Notes: generated from the sequence alone by a model not told the origin. DNA of 64,000 bases from Riptortus pedestris (GCA_019009955.1 CM032230.1:25017001-25081000), one strand, 5' to 3'. Numbered from the stretch's first letter, positions 1 to 22,292 are shown. Numbers and translations: made by a program.

Positions 1-173
1 ATTTTAGCCGTTAATGAATTAATTAACTTAATCTTTCATTTCTCGTAAAATGTCTACATATTGAGTTTGGTAAAGCCAAGACAAAAATGCTACCACTTGA
101 GCGGTAACAAAGGAGTATATATATAAAATTTTGAACAGACCTCTCTCTTTGAGGCTGATTTCTATTAAGGGAA
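1..173 (-). mobile_element. Helentron-like element, 5' portion
   Basis: Partial minus-strand copy of the dispersed family described at 240-1184. Recognisable are the GTTAATGAA... segment at the left, the gene-proximal CCACTTGAGCGGTAAC palindrome remnant (about 92-108), a short TA run (116-124) and a decayed 5' palindrome near 149-175. It continues to the left of the window. It is head-to-head with the next copy. Confidence 0.6.
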
Positions 174-239
174 ATCTGATAATACATATATATAAAACTA
201 TTTTAATTGGATTCTATTGGTGACATGGACATTGATTTT

Positions 240-1184
240 AGCAGATTTCCCTTAAGGGAAATCAGCTATTGAGGTCGTACTCATGAAATTTTCGATGCTA
301 CTTAGGAAATGATGAAAATGAGGTCTGTTCAAACCTGTATGTATGTGTATATATATTTCTGTTACTGCTCTAGCGGTTGCAATTATTGTTTAATCATTAC
401 CGAACTCGATGTTTAGTAGTTTTATATAAAAAGAAAGATCAAGTTCATTAACGGCTGAAATTGGGCAAGAGGGAGTGGTGGTTTAGAAGGGAGGAATTTT
501 GAAAATGCGAAATATCTCTGTTATTATTGGCCGGACTGAAAAATTGTATAGAACTCTTCATATTGCAAATATTTATATATGTTGTTATGTACTTATTGTC
601 AATATCTTGATTATTAACCGAGATATTTGGATTTTTTAGTTTACGCTTTCAGCAAACCCCCTCTCCTACTAGTGTCATATTAATAATACGCTGATGTATC
701 ATGACCCACTTCATTACAAGGTTAAATACCAAATATTATTTTCATTGAACTTTTACTTTTTGAGATACATGCAAATACGTTCTTTTGACCCCCCCCCCAC
801 CTTCTTTTGTTCTTTGATTACTAAAATTTGAGTGATTTGGATAAAATTGATTCTGATTATTACAAATGACAAGTCTAGCTTTAGTAAATTTTTTTCAATA
901 AAATTAATATTGTACATTCAGATATATTTCATTAATTGTTTGTCTTTCCAGTCTATCTATCTTTTCAGAGCTACAAGGTTGACTGGCCTGTTTGTTTACA
1001 ATTCAGCCGTTTTCCGTTGTAGAGATTATTAACTCGTATTGTAAATTGACTGAAAGATTTCTCATTACCGTTTGTATTTATTCACTTAACATTCATGGTA
1101 GTGTTGTCTGTATGTATATTTATCTATTGTAAACCTCTTCGCGTGTGAAATCTGCTTAGTTTACGCAGCGCCTGTGTGACAGAC
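240..1184 (+). mobile_element. Helentron/DINE-1-like non-autonomous element, full length
   Basis: Reference copy of a family seen more than a dozen times here. In order: 5' end AGCAGATTTCCC after TTTT; an imperfect copy of the 20-bp palindrome GATTTCCCTTAAGGGAAATC; a short TA-rich microsatellite (about 345-357); a palindrome of the ACCGCTCTAGCGGT type; a 600-bp body; subterminal GAAATCTGCTTAG, which is inverted relative to the 5' end; a 3' stem-loop (ACGCAG...CTGTGT); and the end GTGACAGAC followed by a T run. No coding capacity. T/T insertion, the 3' hairpin and the inverted subterminal repeats fit the Helentron (Helitron2) derived DINE/HINE class; that assignment is inference from structure. 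Confidence 0.75.
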
Positions 1185-1303
1185 TTTTTTCTTCGGTTGT
1201 AAGGTCATCAAATAAAATCATTTGCTCCAAAATTTACTGCCACAATTAACCTTTGTTTATTGAGTGCATAAATACCTAAGAAATAAAAATTGATTGTTAA
1301 TAA

Positions 1304-8843
<7,540 letters not shown>

Positions 8844-9587
8844 TTATTTAAAATTTGTGGTAATTATGATTTTAAGTATTAAGTGTTAGTCATTTAAAAA
8901 TGAAACATTGTGATAAAGTGTATATACAGTATATTTAAGCTCCACTTTGTATATTATTTTTAAATAACTCTAATTAGTCTATCAAATTTAGGTCGAGATC
9001 AATAGTCCACTATGCAGTTACTCCCAATATATATATATATTTTCATTGCTACGGAAACATCATCAGATTTCAGATTGCTAACATCTCAGATTTCAGAAGA
9101 GAAGCTGCTTATTGAAACCACTTAATGGTGAAAATAAAAACATTAGGAGGAATCATTAAATGGAATGATTGATTTCAACCTAAATCTGATATTACATCCT
9201 TACCATCAGCAAATATGCTAACCAAAATTATATTTATTTACAATTATTTTTGTAAAATATTTGTTATAAAATATAAATACATTTTTTTTTTATTTTAAAA
9301 ATTTATTATTTTGTGTCCTTTCCATTGCTCTTTCTTAATCCAAAAATCATATTATTCGGAAAATGGCCAGGATTTTAGAACTTTCTTTTCAGAGTTAAGT
9401 GTGGTTTATATTAATGGGACTAAAAGATCCATTTTTCTCTTTGTTATTTTTGTATGATCCTTTCTTTTCTACAAAAAAAAAAAAAGTTATGTTATTTGCA
9501 AACAAGTAGTTAGTGATTTGCTTTTTCCCCAGTGTCTAAACTAAACTGTCTTTTTTTACCTGAGTAACCGGTTTAACTTTCTTTTTT
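8844..9587. other. 3' UTR and downstream flank of zinc-finger gene
   Basis: AT-rich, with an AATAAA at 9133-9138 that could end the transcript. No other features. Confidence 0.4.
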
Positions 9588-9815
9588 TTTATTATTATTA
9601 TTAATGTCCACTTTTTTGTACTATGGCTAATTGGGATGGGTTATCTACAGGTTACCTCCCTTTTCTGGCCAAGGTGGGACTAAGGAATTTATTTAATGAG
9701 TTCGTAGTTAAATAAATTCCTACTGTCGTCAGGAATCGAACTCGCCAATCTAAGGTTTACCATGTGAGATTAAGGCCAACACTTTAACTCATATGGCTAA
9801 TCTGAGCCCCAGTTT
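9588..9815 (-). repeat. tRNA-derived SINE (family S1)
   Basis: Minus copy of a family with a tRNA-like head (GCGAGTTCGATTCC B-box in good copies), a conserved body (CCCACCCTGGCTAGAAAAGG, then CCTGTAGATAACCCGTCCC) and a (TAA)n/AATAAATAATAAT tail, seen here as the ATTATTATTA start. Other copies are at 19090, 25450, 45960 and 51775, with fragments at 52125, 53690, 54395 and 60005. Confidence 0.75.
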
Positions 9816-10499
9816 AATTTAACTTATATCTTTAATATTCTTTGGTTTGGAATTCGTACACATTTTGGGTATGCTCCATGAACATTCATTTTCGTCTGAA
9901 AAGTGAAATGACCCCAATGTCCAATTTCATCCAGCTTCCCTGTATATCAGTAAAGGAGGCAGCAATATTGGTGTACCATTAAAAAATAAATAATAGATGT
10001 AACCAACCAGTAGCAAAACACAATTGTCCGATTTACTTGGCAATTAACTATAAAGGCAGCCTCCGACGGATTTTGTAGTAAAATTAGCAAGCTTCCAATT
10101 ATAACACTTTTTTTTTTGAAGCAGGCACAATTTTTCTATTTGACTCAAGGCTGAATTTTTCTATTTATAATTTATACAGATCAGAAAACAAGCTTTGCTT
10201 ATAGCCTTGTAATTAAAGGTTTTCGGTTTTTGGTGTAACTTTATGTTCTTATCATCCTCTAGTTTAACAGTAATTCTACACATCCGAATGCAATGCAGCC
10301 TGGAATAATTAAAAATTTTTTACCAATAGAGTCTAAATTTTGTTCAGGTATTTGTCTTAAATTTTCAACATAATTTTCCAAGAAATCAATAATTCCTCTG
10401 AACTTAAGAATTAAGGAAGTATTTTTAATGTCTATAAATATTCATTTAAGTAAAAATTAGCATTGAGTAGAGAGTAATTAATTCCTTTCTAAAAATAGC
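9816..10499. other. Intergenic, nothing recognised
   Basis: AT-rich with no ORF, RNA or repeat that I can name. Confidence 0.4.
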
Positions 10500-10860
10500 T
10501 GACATCACATCAAAATATCTGCATTTACCCCAAACACAAAGAAGGTCAAATGAAAAAATATTTGGTATTTAAGCTTGGAATGAAACATTTCATGATACAT
10601 TGGTTTATTGTCAATATGAAATGATCAGGAGTGGGTGTTTACGCTAAAAACTAAAAAATATAAGTATTTCAGTTAATGTTCGAGTTAAAGGAGAATTGAA
10701 TAGAACAATAATTGTAGGAAATTAAATATTGAATAGGAAATATTAAATATCACTAAAGGATTGGTTATATAGCATTTTTTGATTCAACTCATAATAACGG
10801 AGTGATTTCAAACTTTTAAGTTTCATCCACTCTAAACCCAGCAATTAATGAAGATGAATT
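10500..10860 (-). mobile_element. Degraded Helentron-like element
   Basis: Matches the body of the family in inverted order: the AATATTTGGTATTTAAGCTT and GAGTGGGTGTTTACG segments, then the CATAATAACGGAG block. Both termini have been lost. Confidence 0.5.
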
Positions 10861-11035
10861 TCACTGAAATGCTTCAATATGGACTATAATAATGATCAAT
10901 CACATATTAGGACCTTATCTTTTTTGTATATCGAAATAAAGATATATGATTGGAGGTATTTTTTAAATAACCTGAAAAGTAAGGGCCAACCTAGAGTGTG
11001 CGTGTATGCAGTTTTGAAATGGTAGCAAGAGTATG

Positions 11036-12060
<1,025 letters not shown>

Positions 12061-12089
12061 TTTTTTTTTTAAATGTGCATCATTCAGTC

Positions 12090-12740
12090 GGTTGATGTCG
12101 CAGTCATCTCGTTTGAGAGGCAGGACAATAAAGTTTTGTCCCGACACAGTTCTGAATGTGACTTCAATTCTTGGAGGAATATGTGTGATGTTCTTCTGGT
12201 AGTCGTTCCTAAGGGCGTTATTGTTTTTGTTAGTAATGAAGCCCATTTTCATTTGTGTAAATCTGTCAACAAACAAAATATGTGCTACTGGGCCGGCACC
12301 CGTTCTCGAGAATTGCATCAAAGGCCATTGCAATCACCTAAAGTCACAGTGTGATATGCAATTCCTCGGGTAGAATTATAGGTCCCTGGTTGAAGTCAGA
12401 GCCAGTGAATTCGGACCGGTATGTGAACATGGTAAGGATTTTTTTCCCCCCACTGCTAGATGAATTGGACTTAGGGGACACTTGGTTCCAACTAGACCCT
12501 GCTATGGTACACACTGCAAGAGGATCGATGGTGCTTTTGAGGGAACTCTTTCCACAATGCTTCATCTCAATTGGGGGGCAATCGAAAGTTCCACCTACCT
12601 GATTTGGTCTTCAAAACTTTATGCATGTATCTATATTATAAAAAACAATGACCTCCCCAGTGAGGAAGAGACAGTCACAACGTACAAGCTCTTCAGAAAT
12701 GGATAGTACTTGAAGAGGTGGTATGTAAGGCAGTATCAAT
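12090..12740 (+). pseudogene. IS630/Tc1-mariner-type transposase remnant
   Basis: Two overlapping frames carry recognisable pieces: SNEAHFHLCKSVNKQN then KVTV (frame starting 12073), and after a frameshift near 12350 GRIIGPWLKSE, then DTWFQLDPAMVHTAR. These correspond to the insect transposase pattern EAHFHLxGxVNKQN, KVTVWC, GxIIGP and WFQQDGAxxHTAR, whose Asp is the second catalytic residue (the Asp in FQLDP is kept). Stops and a frameshift break it. It begins right after the Helentron-like element. Confidence 0.7.
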
Positions 12741-13369
12741 AAAGGTTGCGTGAAAAAAATGTTGTAATTGGCGACCCTTGCCTTGAAACTACAGGTATGA
12801 AGGACATATAAAAATATTGGGCTCAGAATAAGAAGAGTAAAAATAATTAAAAATTTTCGATGGATTAAGTTTTAAAAATAGGAAGTTATGCTGCCTCAAC
12901 CTGTATTTTGTTCTTAAGTCCGATATTAACCGAGTTATTGGTACTTTTTAGTTTTCAGCTTCCATTGACCCTCGACTTCTATTTATGCGATTATTTGATA
13001 AAGCAGCTGTATCAGAAACACCAATGCATCCAGATTAAATTTAACTCCTGTTTTCACAGGCTTAGATAGGGGAAGGTAGGATAGAGAGGGGAAGGTAGGA
13101 TGGCATTTCAGCTATCATGGCAGCAGATGGGAATTCTGATCAGTTTACAAATCCAACTACGTGAAGGGTGTTTTTACTATTACCACTCTGCTAGAGGCAC
13201 CAATTTTAAACCCCGGCATCATATTCTATGAATAATTTATTTTTGCAATCATCATCGCGAGGAAATCGAGCAATGCTACGACGACTGGCCGGGAATGCTT
13301 TGGCTCGCATCCCACCAAAGCCGTATTGCTGCCCTGGGTACTTTATCGGCTGTCGAACCAAAGATTTTT
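12741..13369. other. Intergenic with Helentron-like fragment
   Basis: About 12905-13000 matches the family body (CCGATATTAACCGAG, TTTTCAGCTTCCATTGACC). The GC-richer stretch 13240-13365 is unassigned. Confidence 0.4.
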
Positions 13370-13950
13370 AGCAGATTTCCCTAAAGAGAAATCAGCTATT
13401 GAAGTCGTATTCATGGCGAAATAAAGATTTTCGAAACAATTCCGGAAATGTCTATCGATCCTGCCAAGGAGGTCCGTTCAAAATTATATATGTCTTTTAA
13501 CGGTCTAGCGGTCGAAATGTTTGTTTGATCGTTACCAAACTCGATATTTAAGCGTTTTATGTAAAATTAAATATCAAGTTCGTAAACGGCTGAAATCGAC
13601 CAGCGGAACGGGGGTTTAGATGAACGGAATTTCGAAAATTCTTAATATCTCCGTTATTATGCGTCGGCCTGAAAAAATGTATAGAACAAATTTTAATGGA
13701 AACGTAATATTTTATAAATGTGGTAATCTGCGTTTTTTTTCACTATCACGATTATTAACCGAGATATTTGCATTGTTTAGTTTTTGGCCTTCAGTAAACC
13801 CCACTCCTATTCATGCCATATTAACAATAAGCTGTTATATCACGAAGAACTTTATTTGAAGCTTAAATACAAAATATTGTTCTCGTTGAACTTTTACTTA
13901 TTGAGATAAATGCAAATACGCGGCGCACTTATGGAACCATCTTAGTTAAC
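13370..13950 (+). mobile_element. Helentron-like element truncated into a satellite
   Basis: Clear 5' end AGCAGATTTCCC after TTTTT, TGTCTATCGATCCTGCC, GGTCTAGCGGTCG, and body through GATAAATGCAAATACG. It then breaks off near 13950, where the satellite starts. The TA microsatellite is short. Confidence 0.7.
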
Positions 13951-13959
13951 GCAATGACT

Positions 13960-15735
13960 TGATTCACCCTTTATGACCTGGCAATGGCTATTGAAGCACT
14001 ACTTTTAACCCGATAATGTCTGTTGGATCTCCCCTAACAATCTCCTAATAACTGTTGGATCTCCTCTATCAATCTCCTAATGAATGTTGGATCTCCCCTA
14101 ACAATCTCCTAATGACTGTTGGATTACCCCTAACAATCTTCTAATGACTGTTGGATCTCCTCTATCAATCTCCTAATGAATGTTGGATTACCCCTAACAA
14201 TTTCCTAATGACTGTTGGATCTCCTCTATCAATCTCCTAATGAATGTTGGATTACCCCTAACAATCTCCTAATGACTGTTGGATCTCCTCTATCAATCTC
14301 CTAATGAATGCTGGATTACCCCTAACAATCTTCTAATGACTGTTGGATCTCCTCTATATCTCCTCTATCAATCTCCTAATGAATGTTGGATCTCCTCTAT
14401 CAATCTCCTAATGTATGTTGGATTACCCCTAACAATCTTCTAATGACTGTTGGATCTCCTCTCCTAGTGACTTGAATCACCCCTTATGGTCGGACAATGT
14501 CAATTGAATTATTTCTTATAACCCGATAATGACTTTTTGATCAACCCTAACAATCTTCAAATGACTGTTGGATCTCCCCTACCAATCTCATAATGACTTG
14601 AATCACCGCTAACAATCTCCTAATGACTTGAATCACCCCTATAGTCCGGCAATGTCAATTGAATCATTCCTTATAACCCGATAATGACTGTTGGATCTCC
14701 CCTAGCAATCTTCTCATGACTTGAATCACCCCTTATGGTCGGACAATGTCAATTGAATTATTTCTTATAACCCGATAATGACTTTTTGATCAACCCTAAC
14801 AATCTTCAAATGACTTGAATCACCCCTATAGTCCGGCAATGTCAATTGAATCATTCCTTATAACCCGATAATGACTGTTGGATCTCCCCTAGCAATCTTC
14901 TCATGACTTGAATCACCCCTTATGGTCGGACAATGTCAATTGAATTATTTCTTATAACACGATAATGACTTTTTGATCAACCCTAACAATCTTCAAATGA
15001 CTTGAATCACCCCTATAGTCCGGCAATGTCAATTGAATCATTCCTTATAACCCGATAATGACTGTTGGATCTCCCCTAGCAATCTTCTCATGACTTGAAT
15101 CACCCCTTATGGTCGGACAATGTCAATTGAATTATTTCTTATAACCCGATAATGACTTTTTGATCAACCCTAACAATCTTCAAATGACTTGAATCACCCC
15201 TTATAGTCCGGCAATGTCAAGTGAATTATTTCTTATAACCCGATAATGACTGTTGGATCATCTTTTCAATCCCGCAATAACGTGGATCACTCCTTATGAT
15301 ACTGCAATGTCTATTGAATCATTCCGTATAATCCGGTAATAAGTACTGAATCATTCCTTATAATCCGATAACGACTGTTTGATCATCCCTAAGAATCTCC
15401 TAATGACTTGTATCACTCCTTATGCTCCGGCAATGGCTATTAAATCATTCCTTATTATCCGATAATGACTGTTGGATCTCCTATAACTATATAACAATCT
15501 AATGACTTGAATCATCCCTTCCAATTTCCTAATGACTGTTGGATCATTCCTAACATTCTCCTAATGACTTGAATCATCCCTACCAATCTCCTTATGACTC
15601 TTGGATCATCACCAGCAATCTCCTAATGACTTGGATCACCCCTTACGTTCCTACAATGTCTATTGAATAATTCCTTATAATCCGGTAATGACTACGAATC
15701 ATCCCTTACAATTTCCTAATGACTATTGAATCTTC
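13960..15735 (+). repeat. Satellite array of about 31-bp monomers with higher-order structure
   Basis: Monomers of 29-33 bp begin AATGAC/AATGTC. Zone 1 (about 14000-14460) alternates two monomers in a roughly 64-bp dimer (CTGTTGGATCTCC / AATGTTGGATTACC). Zone 2 (about 14480-15240) repeats a six-monomer block. The start of CCTTATGGTCGGAC falls at 14731, 14918 and 15105, exactly 187 bp apart. Zone 3 (to 15735) is diverged. No coding. Confidence 0.85.
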
Positions 15736-15740
15736 CCTTT

Positions 15741-16925
15741 AATCCGTGATAGTGTAGTGGCATACGCAGCACTGTAGTGGAATGTTTTATAAACCTGTTG
15801 AACCGCACCTCAGCCGATAAGGTGCAGTACGTCAGCAGTTTGATGGTGGGGAGAAATATGCGATTCGACAATCAGTCTCCTACTACAAGCCTAGCCTTTG
15901 TGCTGTCCCTGTCTGTTCGTGTACAATACCAGCTGAGTCTGTCGTCTATTTGTAATGGCGAAGGCCGATGCATTTTGATTAGCCCGCCCAAATAAGAGCC
16001 AACCTTAAACATGGTGAGACTCTTCAGAAACATAATTAATTACTAACAACTTTCAACAGGCATATTTAAAGCTAGCTGTATTTAATTTTATTACCTTTGT
16101 CTTCAAACATTAGAATACAAATTGAAGACTATAAGTCCGTCATCTGATGCGGAAATTAACCAGATTTCTCTTTTACTGCATTGACAAGTGATTACAGATT
16201 CCCTCGTAAAAGGGAGATTATATAAACGACATATTAATTTTAAGCAGGCCATATATTGCAGGAACCAGAGGGTATGCAGGAAGTTGAGTATACAAAATAT
16301 GAGGACCACGTTCTGTAAACGGTTTTGAACTCATAAAAGCTTGCAGAATATGATTCTGGATGTTGTCAGGGAGTTTTTTTTTTTTTTTTTTTTGTAAATG
16401 GAGGGAGATAGCAAGTAAATGGACAGAACAAATGCATTGGAACAATATTTAAACTAAAAAAACAAAAAAATGAAAAAAAAAATTGATACGTATAAGCAAA
16501 TTTTAAAATAGTTCATCTAAAAAAAATAGAAATTATCAATATTTTTTTATTTTGCTCGTCAATATTAATACAATTACACAACGAAATATAATTTAGTTGT
16601 AATTTTTTGTAAGAAAAAGCCTTTGAGTGGCGATTTGATATGTTTGTTTGTTTGGTCCGTAGAGTTTTAGGGCGAAAAACTACCAGGTTATTATCGCCTT
16701 GTAATATCTATAACTCAGGTTTTGGTATCCTCATCCATATCGCCATTTTAACAATATAAACGAAGATATAAGACAACTTGTAGTTAAATTTCTTTGTATA
16801 AATTCGTAATTTTCACAAAATTAAACAATTTATAACAATTTGATATAGATTTGCAGGACTGAATCAACAATTGTGGCAAAGTTCGCTTAGTCAGTTGCCA
16901 TGGCTACAATTTACCATCTCTTTTT
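15741..16925. other. Intergenic, nothing recognised
   Basis: 15740-16010 is somewhat GC-richer with a 72-codon open frame of no recognisable content. The rest is AT-rich. Confidence 0.4.
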
Positions 16926-17055
16926 AGCAAATTTAACTTAAGGGAAATCAGCTATTGAGGTCGTACTCATAACGCGATTTTCAAAAAATTTCTTCGGAAA
17001 TTCCCAAAAATGTCCATCGATCCTACCCAGATGACGAAAATGAGGTCCGTTCAAA

Positions 17056-17124
<69 letters not shown>

Positions 17125-17592
17125 GTTAACACTCTAGCGGTCGCAATTTTTGTTATTCGTCACCAAACTCGGTATTTAATTTTAAGAAGAAAGGAAGATC
17201 AATCATTAACGGCTGAAATCGGACTAGTGGGAAGGGGGGGGGGAGGAATTTCGAAAATTCGAAATATCTCCGTTACAATATGTCGGATCGAAAAATTGTA
17301 TAGAACCAATCTTATTGAAAATTAAATTTACTATAAATAATGTTACATACATTTATTCTTTATCTTGAATATTAACCAAGATATTTGCATTTTTATTAAG
17401 TTAGTGTCTGATAAAGTCTGTTCTATTCGGGACTTTCCGCCGAAAGCTAGTTCGGCCGTTTCCGTAACTGTTCGTCCCTCGTGAATTGGTTTAGTGATTC
17501 ATTACTACAACTGTTGTAAGTATGCAGATTTCACTATTGTAAAACTTCACGCGGGAAATCTGCTTAGTTTACGCAGCCCCTGCGTGACGGAC
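16926..17592 (+). mobile_element. Helentron-like element, complete, first of a head-to-tail pair
   Basis: 5' end AGCAAATTTAACTTAAGGG; GTCCATCGATCCTACC; a (CT)n(AT)n core at 17058-17122; CACTCTAGCGGTCGC; and an end with GGGAAATCTGCTTAG, stem-loop ACGCAG-CCC-CTGCGT and GACGGAC at 17592. It is followed by TTTT and the start of another copy. Confidence 0.8.
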
Positions 17593-17596
17593 TTTT

Positions 17597-17665
17597 AGCA
17601 GATTTCCCTTAAGGGAAATCAGCTATTGAGGTCGTACTCATGATGCGATTTTCAAAATTTTTCTT
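17597..17665 (+). mobile_element. Helentron-like 5' fragment
   Basis: Begins AGCAGATTTCCC with a perfect 20-bp palindrome four T residues after the previous element ends. It is cut off after about 70 bp. Confidence 0.7.
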
Positions 17666-17847
17666 TTCATAGTTTATGGTAAAATCAATAACCGCTCGAC
17701 ACTTAGGTATGGATTAACTAAATGTCGAGCTTTTTTGTACAAAATCTAGCGATGCAGCTTTAAACAATGTTTTTCGAGCGAATTAGAGACATTGTATCCT
17801 TGAATCGGTTTCTAAATGGTTCGAATTGAAGTAAGATACTTAAAAAT

Positions 17848-18280
17848 GCCCGTCATGCAGGGGCCGCGTTAACTAAGCAGATTTTCTACGTGCGTCACGT
17901 ATATGCATTTATATCAAGGCGTAAAAGTTCAATGAGAACTATATCTGATATTTAGGCTTCAAATAAAGTGTTTCAGAATATAACAGCTTAATTTTAAAGG
18001 CATGAGTGGTAGAGGTTAGTATTAAAGATAGTGAATAACCTACATAAAATAAAACATTACATTTGCAATAAGATTGGTTGTATACAATTCTTGGATCCGA
18101 CGCATAATATGGAGATATTAAGAATTTCCTAAATTACCACCTCTGAATCCCCTTTCCCCAGTCCGATTTCAGCCATTAACGAACTTGATCTTTATTTTTT
18201 TTTAAAAAATGTTTAAATATCAAGTTTGGTGATCAAACAAAAATTATGACTGCTAGAACGTTAATAATGTTTGTAAAATT
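17848..18280 (-). mobile_element. Helentron-like element, 3' half (split by Helitron 2)
   Basis: Starts (as reverse complement) at its 3' end CCCGTCATGCAGGGGC, then AACTAAGCAGATTTTC, body, and CGTTAATG near the core. A matching 5' half in the same orientation is at 20030-20161, beyond the Helitron. The two are plausibly one element split by insertion. Confidence 0.65.
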
Positions 18281-18369
18281 ATATTCAAATATGTCAAAAG
18301 ATGAATCGCCATTGTAGCGGCATCTCAAATAAATAATAATAGAGCGTTAATAGAAAAATATTTGAATCT

Positions 18370-19980
<1,611 letters not shown>

Positions 19981-20028
<48 letters not shown>
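19981..20028. repeat. (TA)n microsatellite
   Basis: Abuts the Helitron 3' end. Confidence 0.9.
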
Positions 20029-20029
<1 letters not shown>

Positions 20030-20034
<5 letters not shown>

Positions 20035-20161
20035 TTTGAACATATTTCATTTTCAACTCCTAGGTAGTAGAAATGGATTCAGATGGGCATTTGAGAAAAT
20101 ATTTCCAAAATCAGGTCATGAGTACGACCTCAATAGCTGATTTCCCTTAAGGGAAATCTGT
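20030..20161 (-). mobile_element. Helentron-like element, 5' half
   Basis: Reverse complement of the family 5' end: GGTCATGAGTACGACCTC, then the GATTTCCCTTAAGGGAAATC palindrome, then AAAA. It is the likely partner of 17848-18280. Confidence 0.7.
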
Positions 20162-21490
20162 TAAAAATGAAGAGCCTTGTAATATTATTGGCGCAGCAAC
20201 TAGCTGGCCTCTCTGAAATAGAAGATGAAGTAGGAAATAGCGTTACGAAATCACTACTTATAGATAAGCATAGTGGAATCGTTTTATTTTCAAATGCAAG
20301 TGATCGATCGAAATGATCATTGGTTCTTATGAGCAACACTTCAATGCATGCAATCCCTACATTGAAAACGAGAACTGCGCGCTTAGAAATATTTACACTG
20401 GTAAACCTTCAGATGAAGATTCTTCGCAATGTTTGATAAATATAATAGAAATGGTGAGACTATGTACATACGAAAACGATCAATTTGTACTGAAATGTAA
20501 GAAGTTATCAGATACTTAAAAAAAACAACTAAGTTTGAAAACTTTGTAGCTACTTCTGGAAGACAGACACACTTACAGACTGGAGACTAATAACCGAAAA
20601 GACCTTACCCACCAAACTATCAGAAATACTACTCGACAAGAGCCGGTACCATAAAACAGTCATGAAACACCTCAAAGAAACACAACATTACAACCAGATT
20701 TAACATTAAATAATTAAAAATTAGACTTATTGAATTAGATTTTCGCTTAGAACAATGTCCACTGGAGAAAAAAATAAAATAAATAACCTTGCTTTTACCT
20801 AGGACTGTAGATTTTTTAACCTTTTTATTTGTTTTGATTTTATAAGGTGGCTTTACCAAAACTATATTAATGTTATAATAAGAAAAAGTATGAATCGCTT
20901 AAATTGCGACACCTAAATAAATAAATGATTAATAGGTAGCTTATTTTAGGGTACCCCCCCCACTAATATTTGTATTTTCATTTTATAAATAAAATATCGA
21001 AGGGGAAGGACAAATAAATGTCCGAACAAGAACAGTGAGATTCAACATGCCATTACTTCTGATCTTTGCAAAACATCCATTGCACAATTCTCTCAATATT
21101 CATTTGGTGTAACTTCGATGTCCCGACTCTCAGCTAGCCCTTTACATAAATTCATTCTGTTGTCATCTTGTGTGAAAAACTTTGCACAACTCATCTTTAT
21201 TTTGTGGCATTCTGTGTATCTCAGCAATTCTTTTTGCATTTATGCCCTTAGGCGTTATCTCTTTGCGGATTTTGAATGGGATACCATTATTAAAACATTT
21301 CTGAGTAGTCTCCTTACTTATAATAAGAATACTTTTAATTTGTTGTTCATTAGTAGTTTGTGAAAGAGCCAGCAATGTTTATTCGAGGGCGAATGAGTCA
21401 TTTCGATCCATTTTACATTCTGAGAAGTACTCTTAGTAATTAAAAATCAAGATTTTCGGCAATGAGATAATATTAGTTTTTCGTAAGAAA
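20162..21490. other. Intergenic, nothing recognised
   Basis: Includes a 68-codon open frame at 20313-20519 (+), Cys/Asn/Glu-rich, which I cannot assign; it could be a transposon remnant. The rest is AT-rich. Confidence 0.35.
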
Positions 21491-21492
21491 GT

Positions 21493-21493
<1 letters not shown>

Positions 21494-21571
<78 letters not shown>
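21494..21571. repeat. (CT)n(TA)n microsatellite
   Basis: CT dinucleotide run followed by a TA run. No family termini were recognised beside it. Confidence 0.9.
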
Positions 21572-21576
<5 letters not shown>

Positions 21577-21889
21577 CTAAGCAAATGCAGAAATCATTCA
21601 AGTGTCGCTTAGCTTGATCTTGACCTTGGCCTCAAATTCTCCTTTATCTTAATACTCGTGCCAATTACTCCCTTATCTTATTCCTCGTGTCAATGGCTAG
21701 TTTTCATGTATATTTCCATACCTTGTTTATCTGATAAATTAGTTCACGTCGTATTTAAGCATTGACGTTTAATATTATATTGGCTTTGAAGTGAAATGTG
21801 AGGGCTTATTGAAAACAGAAAACCAATGAATACTAATAAGTTCGCTAATTATCGAGTTAAATAAAAAAAAAAAAAAACAAGTATAGAAC

Positions 21890-22084
21890 ATAAATTTTAG
21901 AACGATATATATTTAAATAGATTGATTGTAGAACATTTTTCAATCGGCTCATAATAACCCAGATTTTTTAAATTTTTGATACTGCTCTTCTCTCTGTACT
22001 TAATCTGTTTTCAACCATTAAGGAACTCCATCTTTAGTTTTAAAGAAAATTTTTAAATATCAATTTAGGGGACGGTCATTAATA

Positions 22085-22088
<4 letters not shown>
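21890..22088 (-). mobile_element. Degraded Helentron-like element
   Basis: Matches the CATAATAACC...TTTTTAAATTTTTG and TCAACCATTAAGGAACTCC blocks in inverted order, leading into a TA run as in other copies. Confidence 0.45.
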
Positions 22089-22133
<45 letters not shown>

Positions 22134-22145
22134 AGTGTGTGTGTG

Positions 22146-22286
22146 TTACGGTGGAAGACCGAAATCTAGAGAAAGTTCGGTGAAAATCTACTAGAGAAAT
22201 TCACCTATGTGATTGTCGACATACACCGGTGAGGGTATTTGGTGTATTTTGACATTCATAAACACCAGATTTTGGTCTTTCACGGT

Positions 22287-22292
<6 letters not shown>
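22146..22292. mobile_element. Short terminal-inverted-repeat element (MITE-like) in TA repeat
   Basis: The left end TTACGGTGGAAGACCGAAAT and the right end (read inverted) TTACCGTGAAAGACCAAAAT pair over about 24 bp with few mismatches. The element is about 145 bp, non-coding and flanked by TA runs (22090-22130 and 22291-22350). TA flanks suit a Tc1/mariner-type MITE, but TA duplication cannot be proven inside a TA run. Confidence 0.55.

Noticed and set aside
13960..15735. CRISPR array
   Set aside because: Direct repeats are contiguous, degenerate monomers with no unique spacers, in a eukaryotic genome; it is a satellite.
20313..20519. 68-codon ORF as a possible first exon of the CRAL-TRIO gene
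   Set aside because: No in-phase donor leading to 23053 and no similarity to CRAL-TRIO N-termini.
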